Notes: generated from the sequence alone by a model not told the origin. Positions 35,175-44,559 are shown, counted from the first letter of the stretch. The stretch: 64,000 nt of DNA from Bifidobacterium breve (GCA_945860545.1 CAMAQM010000005.1:1-64000); one strand, 5' to 3'. A program made the numbers and translations.

Positions 35175-36956
35175 CTAGTGCACCGGCTCGGCCGACGACG
35201 AACCCTCATCGACGTCACCGAGGACCAGTTGGGCGCCAACGCTCGGTTCGCCGCCGCTGGGATCGATGATCTCGCCGGTGAACAGGAAGTTCAACGCCTG
35301 GATCATGACGCCGGGTTCGGAACTGCCTGCGTCGTGCGGATCGAGCCCGTGGAGCCCGGGTGTGGGCGGAAGGTTCGTGGTGGGGGGTGCCGGGGTGCCG
35401 AAATCCCACACGGATAGCACCGAACGGGTGGTGGGCATGTCGCCCACGTCGTCGATGCCCCACATGGGTTCGACATCGCTGGAACGACCGTCACGCAACG
35501 CCGGCCGGCGCACCGCGGCACCGATGGTGCGGGCCAGCACCTCGGTGGAGACGTTGGGGACCTGATGGTCACCGAACGCCTCGATGAGCAGCACCGTCTT
35601 GGGGCTGACCCCCGGGTAGGGGTCGGCGGTGAGGTGCTGGACGTATCCGGCGTTCTCCCCCCGGTCCCACAGCAACTGGATGAGCTCAAGGGCCACCATG
35701 CGGTCTACGGGGTCCGGGTAGGCGCCGTGGAACACGTCTTCGAAGGCCAACCAGTTCACCGACCGGGGCAGCATCAGGTTGTAGGCGAGTCCCGGCACCC
35801 CGAACACGGCCCGCTGCCACTCGTCAGCCACGGCGCTCGCCACCCCACCGAGGATGCCGCCCTGACTGTTGCCGACGAACACCGATCCGTCGACGGCCAG
35901 TCGGGACGCACCGTCGGGCCCCTGGAACACGGGGTGGGAGGCGAACCCGTCGGGCCGGTTGGCGAGACGGGCCAAAAGGATGAACGCCAACTGGGACTGC
36001 TGGAGCCGGTCAGGGATGGACACGAAACGTGACAGGTCGCCGAGCACATCGGCGACGTTGGGAACGTCCTCGGTACACATGCCCACCCAGTCGGTGCCGC
36101 ACACGTTGAGGTTGCCCAACGAGCAGATGCCGTCAAGCGTGTACACCTCGTCGCGACTCGACAGCAGACCGTGGCCGAACACCAGCGTGCCGCGTGCGGC
36201 GGGGTCCGAAGCGAACAGGAACGTGAACGGGGCGCGCCACGTCGGATACTCGGGGTTGAGCGTGGGTGTTCCCTCGGCGTCGAGCAGCATGCGTCCGCCG
36301 GGGGACCCGTCGTTGTCGAGGTAGTTCGGCACGCTGAACGTGCCCTGCACCGACACCGGGTCGCCCGAGTCGTCGACGTCGGTGACCTCGAACTCAGGCA
36401 TGTACCCCTCAGCTGCGGCGACCATTGCCCGCAACCGGCTCGACAAGGAGGTGCTCGACGCCACCGGGAACGACCACACCAGCGGAAGCTCCATGGGCAC
36501 CGGTGCACCGGTGGCGGTGACCAACGGGTCGATCTCCACCTGGTAACGGTGGCCTTCGGTGAGCGCCTTGGCCGGGTGGATCATCACCAGGTGGTGCCGC
36601 TCGGGGTCATAGGAGTTGAGCTCCGCCCAGTACGGCCAACGCTCCCCGGTGGTGAGGTCGGTGAGGCGCACTGCAACGTCGGCAGCCATCGACGCCCCGA
36701 TGTTGGTGCTGTCGGGCACGCCGCTGCGGGTGAGATCCACCCCGGGCACGTGCACGAGGATGCGACTCGCCGGTGAGAAGCCGTCAGCAACGTTCTGCGC
36801 CGTGACGTCAATGGGGACCCCCGCCGAGTTGCGGGGGGTGGCCTCAGCGGGAATGGCGAGGCGCACCCCGGTGGGGGTGGTGGGGTCCGCAACGGTGAAC
36901 CGCTCGTGGGGCCAGGGCAACAGTCCGCTCGACGGCGTCCAGATCTCATTTGTCAT
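35175..36956 (-). CDS. alpha/beta hydrolase-like protein
   Basis: The ATG at 36956 gives 593 residues; an in-frame start at 36974 is also possible and no clear ribosome site decides. Near residue 363 is VGNSQGGILGG, a GxSxG-type nucleophile elbow, with possible partner acid and His further on. A family without a clear closest relative: a first part about 1-210 with VTDLTTGERWPYWAEL, then a hydrolase-like half with FLFASDPAARGTLVFGHGLL and a C-terminal LIEAFGDHQVPNVSTEVLAR segment. No signal peptide is evident, so it is likely cytosolic. Ester or peptide substrate unknown. Confidence 0.72.
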   Translation of the reverse strand: MTNEIWTPSSGLLPWPHERFTVADPTTPTGVRLAIPAEATPRNSAGVPIDVTAQNVADGFSPASRILVHVPGVDLTRSGVPDSTNIGASMAADVAVRLTDLTTGERWPYWAELNSYDPERHHLVMIHPAKALTEGHRYQVEIDPLVTATGAPVPMELPLVWSFPVASSTSLSSRLRAMVAAAEGYMPEFEVTDVDDSGDPVSVQGTFSVPNYLDNDGSPGGRMLLDAEGTPTLNPEYPTWRAPFTFLFASDPAARGTLVFGHGLLSSRDEVYTLDGICSLGNLNVCGTDWVGMCTEDVPNVADVLGDLSRFVSIPDRLQQSQLAFILLARLANRPDGFASHPVFQGPDGASRLAVDGSVFVGNSQGGILGGVASAVADEWQRAVFGVPGLAYNLMLPRSVNWLAFEDVFHGAYPDPVDRMVALELIQLLWDRGENAGYVQHLTADPYPGVSPKTVLLIEAFGDHQVPNVSTEVLARTIGAAVRRPALRDGRSSDVEPMWGIDDVGDMPTTRSVLSVWDFGTPAPPTTNLPPTPGLHGLDPHDAGSSEPGVMIQALNFLFTGEIIDPSGGEPSVGAQLVLGDVDEGSSSAEPVH

Positions 36957-37021
36957 TCCGACAATCTCGCACATCTCGGTGACCGCCACCGACACTCCGG
37001 GCACCGCAACGACCGCTCCCC

Positions 37022-37027
37022 TACGCT
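37022..37027 (+). promoter_or_regulatory. -10 element of a leaderless promoter (molybdopterin oxidoreductase)
   Basis: TACGCT ends 7 nt before the GTG at 37035, supporting that start. Confidence 0.45.
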
Positions 37028-37034
37028 TTGACCC

Positions 37035-39278
37035 GTGGAGGAGACACACCACACGTTCTGTCGCATCTGCGAGTCACTGTGCGGACTTGAGGTCACCGTC
37101 GACAACGGGACCGTGACACGAATCCGGCCCGACGAGCACCACGTCGGCACCGCAGGGTTCGCCTGCATCAAAGGGGTCAAGCAGCACAAGCTGTACGCCT
37201 CGCCCGACCGGCTCGAGCACCCGATGCGTCGCGACGGCGAAACGTGGTCGGCGGTGAGTTGGCCCGAGGCCGAGGCCGACATCGGGCAGCGGGTACGGGC
37301 CATCGTCGATCAACACGGCCCCAACGCGGTGGCCATGTACGTCGGGACCGCCGCAGGTTTCGGGGTGCTCCACCCGGTGTTCGCCCAAGGGTTCATGGAC
37401 GGCATCGGGTCGGAATCCATGTTCGCCAGCGCCACCCAGGACTGTTCGAACAAGTTCGCCGCCGCCCGCGAGATCTACGGGTTCCCGTTCACCCAGCCGT
37501 TCCCCGACGTGGACCGCACCAACTGCCTCGTCGTCGTGGGGGCGAACCCCGTGGTGTCGAAATGGTCGTTCCTCCAGGTGGCCGACCCCACCAAACGGCT
37601 CCGCGAGATCGCCGAACGAGGCGGCCGAGTCATCGTGGTGGACCCCCGGTTCACCGAAACGGCGCGGGCCGCCACCGACCACGTGTTCATCCGGCCCGAC
37701 ACCGACGTGTTCTTCTACCTGTCGTTCCTCAACGAGGTGCTCGCCACGGGGCGCATCGACGAGGCACTGGTGGCGGACCACACCACCGGCATCGACGAGA
37801 TCACCGAACTGGTGGCACCGTGGACACCGGAGCGCACCGCTGAGGTCACCGGCATCGAACCCGAGGTGCTGCGCAGCGTGGTCGCTGCCTACCTCGACGC
37901 CGACGGGGCGGCGCTCTACTCGTCCACCGGCGTCAACATGGGCTCCAATGGGGTACTGGCGTACTGGCTGCAAGAGGTCATCAACGCCGTGGCCGGCAAC
38001 CTCGACCGCAGCGGCGGCACCCTGGTGGGCAAAGGCATTTTCGACTTCGCCAAGTTCGGCAAACGCACCGGCACACTCATGAGCGACGCCACGTCACGCA
38101 TCGGCGGGTTCCGCAAGGTCAACGACGCGTTCCCCGGTGGCATCCTCGCCGATGAGATCCTCACGAACGGCCCCGGTCGCATCCGGGCGCTGTTCGTCAC
38201 CGGGGGCAACCCGCTCATCACCATGGCCGACGCCGGCCGACTGCGCGAAGCGTTCGGTCAGCTCGAACTGCTCGTCACCGTCGACATCTACCGCAACGAG
38301 ACCGGTTCACTGGCGCACTACACCCTGCCCGCCACCGACCCACTCCAGCGCGACGACCTGCCGTTCATCTTCCCGCTGGTGCTCGGCATGCAGTCAAGGC
38401 CCTACCTGCAGGCCACCCGGGCGGTCAGTGCCCCCCGGGGCGAACAACGCGACGAGGCCTCGATCTACCTGGCGCTGGGCAAGGCGTGCAATGCGCCCAT
38501 CTTCGGTTCGAGACGGGCGCAGCGAATGCTTGAGCGCATGGCTGCCCGCCACGCCCGCCGACACGGTCTCGCCCACCCCACCGTGCCGTCCGAGAAGTTG
38601 TTGAACCTGCTTTTGCGGGTCACCCGCCAACCCGGGTTCCGCAAACTCCTCGGCCACCCGCACGGCCTCGCCCGTCCGCCGGCCCAACCCGGATCGTTCC
38701 TCGGGAAGCGCATCGTCACCGACGACCGCAGGGTGCATCTCGCCCCACAGCGCCTCATGTCGGCCGCCGGACGTCTCGACGCGGCGTTCAGCGCCGCCCT
38801 CGACCGGGCTGACCGCATGCTCCTCATCACCAAGCGGCACACCAAAACCCACAATTCGTGGACCCACAACCACCCCGAGATGGTGGCCAACGGGTTCACC
38901 ACCAACCACCTCTACCTGCATCCCGCCGACGGGGAACGTCTCGGTCTCGGCGACGACGACCTCGCCGACGTGACGTCGGCGACCGCAACGGTCAGGGTCC
39001 CGGTCCGGCTCCACCACGAACTCATGGAAGGGGTGTGTGCCCTGCCCCACGGGTGGGGTCACCAGCACGCCACCGGACTGTCGGTGGCGTCGCGCACCAC
39101 CGGGGTGAACGTGAACCTGCTCGCCGCGTCGGGACCCGACGCCATCGACCCCGTCTCGGGCATGTCGCACCTCACTGGGATCCCCGTCGACATCGCCCCA
39201 GCGACCGGTCCCCTCGACCCCGACTCGTGGTCGGGGATGCCCCCCGCCGAGACGCCGGTGGGTATCAGCTCACACTGA
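37035..39278 (+). CDS. molybdopterin-dependent oxidoreductase with N-terminal Fe-S site
   Basis: The 747-residue enzyme binds a bis-MGD molybdenum or tungsten cofactor. Cys9, Cys12, Cys16 and Cys44 (CRICESLCGLEV ... GFACIKG) form a [4Fe-4S] site. Then come YVGTAAGFGVLHPVF, QDCSNKFAAAREIYG (its Cys near 136 could be the metal ligand) and VVVGANPVVSKWS. The C-terminal MopB_CT domain includes NSWTHNHPEMV and LHPADGERLGLGD. There is no Tat signal, so it is cytosolic. No partner subunits are adjacent, unlike most formate dehydrogenases or nitrate reductases. Substrate unknown. Confidence 0.88.
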   Translation: MEETHHTFCRICESLCGLEVTVDNGTVTRIRPDEHHVGTAGFACIKGVKQHKLYASPDRLEHPMRRDGETWSAVSWPEAEADIGQRVRAIVDQHGPNAVAMYVGTAAGFGVLHPVFAQGFMDGIGSESMFASATQDCSNKFAAAREIYGFPFTQPFPDVDRTNCLVVVGANPVVSKWSFLQVADPTKRLREIAERGGRVIVVDPRFTETARAATDHVFIRPDTDVFFYLSFLNEVLATGRIDEALVADHTTGIDEITELVAPWTPERTAEVTGIEPEVLRSVVAAYLDADGAALYSSTGVNMGSNGVLAYWLQEVINAVAGNLDRSGGTLVGKGIFDFAKFGKRTGTLMSDATSRIGGFRKVNDAFPGGILADEILTNGPGRIRALFVTGGNPLITMADAGRLREAFGQLELLVTVDIYRNETGSLAHYTLPATDPLQRDDLPFIFPLVLGMQSRPYLQATRAVSAPRGEQRDEASIYLALGKACNAPIFGSRRAQRMLERMAARHARRHGLAHPTVPSEKLLNLLLRVTRQPGFRKLLGHPHGLARPPAQPGSFLGKRIVTDDRRVHLAPQRLMSAAGRLDAAFSAALDRADRMLLITKRHTKTHNSWTHNHPEMVANGFTTNHLYLHPADGERLGLGDDDLADVTSATATVRVPVRLHHELMEGVCALPHGWGHQHATGLSVASRTTGVNVNLLAASGPDAIDPVSGMSHLTGIPVDIAPATGPLDPDSWSGMPPAETPVGISSH

Positions 39279-39292
39279 GGGTCGCGAGCGGG

Positions 39293-39745
39293 TCACTTGG
39301 CGGGCAACCCGGCGTCGGCGAAGGCCACACCCTTCCAGGTCCCGCCCTCGTCGACGAACACGTTGACCCGAGAGGTGGGGGTCTGGGCCACACCGTCCCT
39401 GTCGATCGATGCCCTGTAGGACACCACCAGTACGCCGGGCGCTGCGCTCACCGTGATGTCAGACACCTGTGGGTTCTCAAAGCACACCGACCCAATGACG
39501 TCGAGCACCTCGGACTTCGACTTGGCGCCGGTGGCGGTCACCGACTGGAACGCCGGGTCCAACAATGCGCCGTACCGCTCCACATCCCGCCCCTCGCAGT
39601 CGAGCGTGTCGTAGTACTCGTTCACCAACTGGGCACCAACCTGGTCGGCCGCCGCCTGATCGAGTGTCGGAGGCGTCGACGAGCACGCCGTGACCACGAG
39701 GGCAACAGTGGCGGCCAGAAGGGCAATGGGGCGGATGGTACGCAT
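39293..39745 (-). CDS. lipoprotein with NTF2-like domain
   Basis: The ATG at 39745 has GAGGTG 6 nt upstream and gives 150 residues. The signal ends VALVVTACSS, a lipobox. The mature part (QLVNEYYDTLDCEGRDVERY, SRVNVFVDEGGTWKGVAFAD) has an NTF2/SnoaL-like pattern with an alpha-beta roll, but the assignment is tentative. It is anchored outside the membrane, with no clear catalytic residues. Likely a small surface or accessory protein; function unknown. Confidence 0.68.
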   Translation of the reverse strand: MRTIRPIALLAATVALVVTACSSTPPTLDQAAADQVGAQLVNEYYDTLDCEGRDVERYGALLDPAFQSVTATGAKSKSEVLDVIGSVCFENPQVSDITVSAAPGVLVVSYRASIDRDGVAQTPTSRVNVFVDEGGTWKGVAFADAGLPAK

Positions 39746-39818
39746 CGGGTTCACCTCGGTGCTCGGGATCCGGAACTGCCGGCGAACCTAGTACGGCTGC
39801 GCCGGTGGGCAGTCGACC

Positions 39819-41486
39819 TCAGGTGGGGGTCAGACGCTCCCGGAGTTCGCGTTTGAGGATCTTCCCCGTCGCACCGCGTGGAAGCGGTTCATCGGTGAAC
39901 ACCACGACAGAAGGCACCTTGAATGGAGCGAGATGGGTTGACAGGTGATGGCGCAGGTCCTGCTCGGTCAGCGTCTGCCCGGCACGCACCATGATCGCGG
40001 CGGCGACCTCCTCGCCGAGACGATCATGGGGAACGCCGAACACGGCAGCCTCGTGGACGGCGGGGTGGGTGTAGATGGCCGCTTCCACTTCGGCGCCGTA
40101 CACGTTCTCCCCACCACGCAGGATCATGTCCTTGGCCCGGTCCTCCACGAACACGAACCCTTCGTCGTCGATACGGCCAATGTCACCGGTGCGCAACCAG
40201 CCGTCCACGATGGTCTCCGCCGTTGCCTCAGGACGGTTCCAGTAGCCACGGATGAGGTTCGGACCGCTGAACCAGATCTCCCCGACCTCGCCGGGGGGCA
40301 GGTCGTTTCCGTCGTCGTCACGCACCACCACCCCCATCACGGGCAGCACCCGGCCGGTCGAGCGCGGTTTGCGAAGGTAGTCATCAGCGGAGTTCTGCGG
40401 GCCGTAGGCGTTCGTCTCGGTCATGCCGTAACCGATGCCCGGGCGGCCGTTGCGAAATCCGCGCTCGACCCGGTCGACGAGTTCGGGTGGGGCGGGAGCG
40501 CCGCCACCGCCGACGGACAACAGCGAACTCGTGTCGGTTGAAGCGAACGTGGAGGCCTCAAGCAGGTCCCAACTCATGGTGGGGACCCCCACGAAGTGGG
40601 TGACCCGTTCACGTTCGATGAGTTGCAACGCCCGCTCGGCGTCCCACTTGTAGAGCATCACGAGTTTGCAGCCGCTGGCCACGCAGCTCAGCATCACCGG
40701 CACCAGTCCGGTCACGTGGAACAGCGGCACCACGAGAATGAACGTGGTCGTCCACGGGTGCGGTTCACGTGGCGGGTCCATGGCGGCGTTCACCCGGGCA
40801 CGGGCCCCATACGACATGAGGGCGTGAACGACCGCCCGGTGGGTCGACACCGCACCCTTGGGGTGACCGGTGGTGCCCGAGGTGTACAGGATTATGGCGT
40901 CGTCATCGGTGGTGGGCGCCTGGGCCGGGGGTCCGGCATTGGCCACCACCACCTCGTCGAATGCGTCGACCCCGGGGAACGGATCTGACGCCGAGCGGAC
41001 GACCACCCCGGTGATGCCAAGCACGTCAAGGGATCCGGCGGCGCGTTCGATGCGTTCGGTGTCCGCCACGAGCAGGCGAGCTCCCGAGTCCTCGAGCCCG
41101 TAGTGGAGCTCTTCGGCCACCCACCAGGCGTTCATGCACACGGCGACGGCCCCAACGGACACGGTGGCGGCGAACGCCACGATCCACTCGGGGTAGTTGC
41201 GCATGGCGATCGCCACCCGGTCTCCCGGAGCGATCCCGTACCGTTCGACGAGGGCGGTGGCGAACCCGTCGATGCGGGCGAGTACCTCACCAATGGTGAA
41301 CACCTCGTCTTCGAACACGAGGAACGCTGCGTCGGGGTCGCGTTGCCGCAACGAGCCGAACAGGTCCCGCAAGGTTGCTGGTGCCCGGGCGAAGACCCGT
41401 TCGGAGCGGCCGTTGCGCACGACCTCGACCGTTTCGTACGGACCATCGGGCCCGAGAACCGCGGCCACGGCCTCATCCCACGTCAC
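39819..41486 (-). CDS. acyl-CoA synthetase / AMP-dependent ligase
   Basis: The GTG at 41486, behind a G-rich stretch, gives 555 residues; the track start lies in the YceI gene. The adenylate-forming motif YTSGTTGHPKGAVSTHRAVV is near residue 197, and later GYGMTETNAYGPQ, GEIWFSGPNLIRGYW, GWLRTGDIGRIDDEGFVFVE and the C-terminal catalytic Lys region RGATGKILKRELR. It activates a carboxylic acid as acyl-AMP then acyl-CoA. FadD-like length suggests a fatty or aromatic acid; exact substrate unknown. Confidence 0.9.
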   Translation of the reverse strand: MTWDEAVAAVLGPDGPYETVEVVRNGRSERVFARAPATLRDLFGSLRQRDPDAAFLVFEDEVFTIGEVLARIDGFATALVERYGIAPGDRVAIAMRNYPEWIVAFAATVSVGAVAVCMNAWWVAEELHYGLEDSGARLLVADTERIERAAGSLDVLGITGVVVRSASDPFPGVDAFDEVVVANAGPPAQAPTTDDDAIILYTSGTTGHPKGAVSTHRAVVHALMSYGARARVNAAMDPPREPHPWTTTFILVVPLFHVTGLVPVMLSCVASGCKLVMLYKWDAERALQLIERERVTHFVGVPTMSWDLLEASTFASTDTSSLLSVGGGGAPAPPELVDRVERGFRNGRPGIGYGMTETNAYGPQNSADDYLRKPRSTGRVLPVMGVVVRDDDGNDLPPGEVGEIWFSGPNLIRGYWNRPEATAETIVDGWLRTGDIGRIDDEGFVFVEDRAKDMILRGGENVYGAEVEAAIYTHPAVHEAAVFGVPHDRLGEEVAAAIMVRAGQTLTEQDLRHHLSTHLAPFKVPSVVVFTDEPLPRGATGKILKRELRERLTPT

Positions 41487-41520
41487 ATTGCACCCCCCTG
41501 CACGCCCCTCGGGGCGGCGA

Positions 41521-42249
41521 CTAGTTCCTGACGAACAACAACTGGAACTCCACGGTGGCGATGTCCGCAACCGACAACACGATCGGTGCCGATGGCGGCA
41601 CGACGTTGTAGTCCGTGAAGGCGATGTCGAACGCTCCCACCACCACGATGGTCCCATCCACAAGTTGGGCCTCGATGGGGACCTGCACCGGCCGGGTGAC
41701 ACCATGAGCGGTGAATTCGCCCTTGACGGTGACCGACACGGGTGACCCCGCCGCTGCACCGGGGCCGAGGGTGACCGGTTCGGTCAGCGTGAACGTGGCG
41801 GCGGGGAACTGCTGGGTCTCGAGAGCCAGTTGCACCCGGTTGTCGCGGCGGGCCTCGTCGGTGGTGATCGAGGTCATGTCCACCGTGAACTCCGCTGCGG
41901 TCAACTCGTCACCGGCGATGGTGAGCGACCCGGTGACCTCTCCGGTGCGGCCCACAGCGGTGGTGGACCCGATGTTGGCAAGTTCCTCCTCGACCCGGAA
42001 CCCGGCGAACGATCCGGTGGCGGACTGGAAGTCGAAGGTGCCCGTCTCGGTGTCAAGGGTCCAGGCCCCGTCAACCGAACCGGTCCCCGACACCGGGTCC
42101 ACCGAACCGTTGGCTGCCTCCACCTGTTCGGTTGCCGTGGACAGGTTGACCTGTTCGGGTGCGTCGTCGCGAAGGAACCACCACAACGCTCCACCGACCA
42201 CGACGACCGCCACAACAATGACCACGACGACCACGGACTTCTTTGACAC
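41521..42249 (-). CDS. YceI family protein, membrane-anchored
   Basis: The GTG at 42249 with GGAGG 7 nt upstream gives 242 residues. An N-terminal helix (VVVVVIVVAVVVVGGALWWF) anchors it. The rest matches the YceI lipid-binding beta-barrel: GAWTLDTETGTFDFQSATGS, DMTSITTDEARRDNRVQLAL, FPAATFTLTEPV and VKGEFTAHGVTRPVQVPIEA. YceI proteins bind isoprenoids or fatty amides outside the cytosol. It precedes the acyl-CoA synthetase gene by 34 nt, so the two may be cotranscribed. Confidence 0.85.
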   Translation of the reverse strand: MSKKSVVVVVIVVAVVVVGGALWWFLRDDAPEQVNLSTATEQVEAANGSVDPVSGTGSVDGAWTLDTETGTFDFQSATGSFAGFRVEEELANIGSTTAVGRTGEVTGSLTIAGDELTAAEFTVDMTSITTDEARRDNRVQLALETQQFPAATFTLTEPVTLGPGAAAGSPVSVTVKGEFTAHGVTRPVQVPIEAQLVDGTIVVVGAFDIAFTDYNVVPPSAPIVLSVADIATVEFQLLFVRN

Positions 42250-42416
42250 GACCGCACCTCCACCCAGCGGGTCCTCCCCGACTCCGGACCCGCAGGCTAC
42301 CGGCCAGAACCAACCGACTGCTGCGGCAAGGTGGTTGCCGTCCGTTGATGACGGCGGCGAGCGTCCCGGGAGGACGTGTCGGGGTTGACCGGTCATCCCC
42401 CCTCGCCCGGCTGCGC

Positions 42417-42422
42417 TACGGT
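42417..42422 (+). promoter_or_regulatory. -10 element of a leaderless promoter (copper cluster)
   Basis: TACGGT ends 7 nt before the GTG at 42430 and probably drives the three-gene copper cluster. Confidence 0.4.
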
Positions 42423-42429
42423 GGGCCGG

Positions 42430-43059
42430 GTGAGCCGGCCTATGAGCAGCGTGTTCTCGCTGATCGGCTTGCTCCTCGTCGCCGCCCCCTCGGCGGTGGC
42501 CGCCCACTGCAGCGGGTATGAACTCGTGAGCCGTTTCGAGTCGGTGCTGGGCCCGCTTGGTACTGACCCCCACGCTCACCACAGCGTCGGAACCGACGTC
42601 CACACCCAGCACCTCCCACTCATCCCGATCACGACCGGGGCGCTCCTGGTGGGGTCGCTGGCTCTTCTGACGGTCGTGCTCGCCGGACGTCGACTCGGCG
42701 GCTTGCCCCGCATTGACCTCACCGAACTCGTAGTCGCCCAGTTCGCCGTGGTCGCAACCATTGAACTCGGCGGACTAGCCACTGGCATGTCGCCTCGCGC
42801 CGCCCTGGTCATCGCCGGCATGCTCCTGCAGGTCCCCGTTGCCATCGCCATCTTCCACCTCGCACGCCACGTCCGACGTCTCGTGGCCCGCCTCATCGCC
42901 GGGCCTCGGCCGGCGCTCACCGCCGAAGCGCCTGAGACCTTCACACCCGCACCTCTCACCCCGGTCCGGCGCATCGTCTGGGCCACCCCTGGCACCGTTC
43001 GGGGACCTCCTGTCAGCGCAGCCAGCCCAAACCGGCTGCGCACGTGCGTTGCCGGCTGA
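42430..43059 (+). CDS. membrane protein with His-rich loop (copper cluster)
   Basis: The GTG at 42430 gives 209 residues; ATG 42442 is an alternative. A signal-like helix (SSVFSLIGLLLVAAPSAVAA) is followed by an extracytoplasmic loop with many His (DPHAHHSVGTDVHTQHLPL) and three more hydrophobic helices, then a basic Pro-rich tail. The His loop could bind copper. YcnI-like and PCuAC-like genes follow at 34 and 20 nt, so this is likely a copper-handling operon member. I do not recognise the family. Confidence 0.6.
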   Translation: MSRPMSSVFSLIGLLLVAAPSAVAAHCSGYELVSRFESVLGPLGTDPHAHHSVGTDVHTQHLPLIPITTGALLVGSLALLTVVLAGRRLGGLPRIDLTELVVAQFAVVATIELGGLATGMSPRAALVIAGMLLQVPVAIAIFHLARHVRRLVARLIAGPRPALTAEAPETFTPAPLTPVRRIVWATPGTVRGPPVSAASPNRLRTCVAG

Positions 43060-43093
43060 CCACTGACAACGATCAATCGACAGGAGTTCAATC

Positions 43094-43798
43094 ATGAATC
43101 GCAAGACTGTTGCGCGCGCCGCGCTCGGCGCGCTCGTCGCCATGGGCCTTCTCGCCGTGGCCAACCCCGCTGGGGCCCACACCACCGTGACCCCAAGCGA
43201 AGCCTCTGCAGGCGGGTACACCACGGTGTACTTCCAGGTTCCGCACGGCTGTGACGGCGAACCCACCAACGTGGTGTCGGTCCAGCTGACCGAGGACATC
43301 CAGTCGGTCAAGGCCGAGATGGTTCCGGGGTGGACGGCGACCTACACCAAGGCGCCGCTGTCCCAGCCGTTCGAGTCCTACGGCCGACAGATCACCGAGT
43401 ACGTCTCGGCCATCACCTGGACTGCGGACGGGGCACCACTTCCCGACGACCAGTTCATGCGCTTCGGCGTCTCGATGAAGGTGCCGGACGCCCCCGGCGA
43501 GCAGTTGCTGCTCCCGTCGGTGCAGACGTGCCCTTCAGGAGCCCAGGAAGCGTGGATCGACCCCAATCCTGACAGTGAGCACCCCGCTCCTCAACTGACG
43601 CTCACCGCAGCGTCGGGCGATGGTCATGGTGGCGGCTCGGGGATGGCCGATAACGCGTCGACCACTGAGACCGCAGCAGCGACGACGACCTCTGAATCGT
43701 CGAGCAGTCCCGCTGCACTCATCGTGGCGATCATCGCCCTGGTCGTGGCAGCCATTGCCGGAGTGGTGGCAATCGGAAACCGCAAGCAAGCCAGCTGA
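43094..43798 (+). CDS. YcnI-like copper-binding protein
   Basis: The 234-residue protein starts with an ATG behind AGGAG. A signal peptide ends AGA and the mature N-terminus is HTTVTPSEASAGGY, where the first His can bind Cu(II) in a YcnI-type brace. The domain includes TTVYFQVPHGCDGEPTNVVS and SAITWTADG. A Ser/Thr-rich linker and a C-terminal helix (LIVAIIALVVAAIAGVVAIG) tether it to the membrane. The neighbour is a PCuAC chaperone, as is common for YcnI operons, so copper delivery is likely. Confidence 0.88.
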   Translation: MNRKTVARAALGALVAMGLLAVANPAGAHTTVTPSEASAGGYTTVYFQVPHGCDGEPTNVVSVQLTEDIQSVKAEMVPGWTATYTKAPLSQPFESYGRQITEYVSAITWTADGAPLPDDQFMRFGVSMKVPDAPGEQLLLPSVQTCPSGAQEAWIDPNPDSEHPAPQLTLTAASGDGHGGGSGMADNASTTETAAATTTSESSSSPAALIVAIIALVVAAIAGVVAIGNRKQAS

Positions 43799-43818
43799 GA
43801 ATGGGGAAGGAGACAGCC

Positions 43819-44439
43819 ATGGAAAACCACGAACCCCAATCCCGCTCACTGCGGACCCGACGAGGCTCCCGCCTCGTAAGTGCCGGAGTGATCGCCGGTG
43901 CACTGGTGGTTGGATCGGTGGCCTGCTCAAGCGGTGAGACGGCCACCGAGACGAGCACCACGTCGGCTCCTTCGACGACCGCCGCAACCGCGGCGCTCGT
44001 CTCGGTGTCGGATCCGTGGGCCCGGCAATCACCGATGATGGCGAGCATGGGGGCTGCCTACATGAACCTCGTCGGTGGAGACACCGACGATGCCCTCGTG
44101 AGCGCCAGCGTGCCCACCTCGGTGGCTGCGTCGGTGGAACTGCATGAGACCACCATGTCCGATGAGTCCGCCGGCGACAGTTCGATGGATGACTCCATGG
44201 ATGACTCGATGGGCGATTCCATGAATGACTCCATGAACGGTGGCGGCATGATGACCATGAAGCAGGTGACGTCGATCCCGGTACCGGCAGGCCAGACGGT
44301 CAAGCTGGAGCCGGGCGGTTACCACGTCATGCTCATCGACCTCGCCGGTCCACTCACCCCGGGAACCACCCTTGAGCTCACCCTGACCTTCGCCAGCGGT
44401 GAAACCCTCACGGTGCCCACCGAGGTACGGGCCGCCTAG
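43819..44439 (+). CDS. PCu(A)C copper chaperone with Met-rich insertion
   Basis: The ATG at 43819 has AAGGAG upstream and gives 206 residues; the track start at 43801 is less likely. The signal ends VVGSVACSS, a lipobox, so it is a lipoprotein. The PCuAC core SVSDPWARQSP, ELHETTM, MTMKQVTSIPVPAGQ and GGYHVMLIDL carries the His/Met copper ligands. Between the His and the later Met lies an unusual insert of repeated DSM (SMDDSMDDSMGDSMNDSMN) that adds several Met, probably Cu(I) sites. Copper delivery to cytochrome oxidase is the known family role. Confidence 0.88.
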   Translation: MENHEPQSRSLRTRRGSRLVSAGVIAGALVVGSVACSSGETATETSTTSAPSTTAATAALVSVSDPWARQSPMMASMGAAYMNLVGGDTDDALVSASVPTSVAASVELHETTMSDESAGDSSMDDSMDDSMGDSMNDSMNGGGMMTMKQVTSIPVPAGQTVKLEPGGYHVMLIDLAGPLTPGTTLELTLTFASGETLTVPTEVRAA

Positions 44440-44449
44440 CCAATACCCC

Positions 44450-44495
44450 GTGCGATGCGGCCCCGCTGGCACATGCCGGCGGGGCCGCATCGCAC
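44450..44495. terminator. strong bidirectional hairpin
   Basis: A perfect 17-bp stem (GTGCGATGCGGCCCCGC with its complement) and a 12-nt loop lie between the copper operon and the convergent repeat-protein gene. No T-tract follows on the plus strand, but the stem is very stable. Confidence 0.7.
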
Positions 44496-44559
44496 AATCA
44501 GGCCGCTCGGTCCCCTGACCATGTCGGTATCCACACGGCCTGAGCGCGTTGCGATCCTG

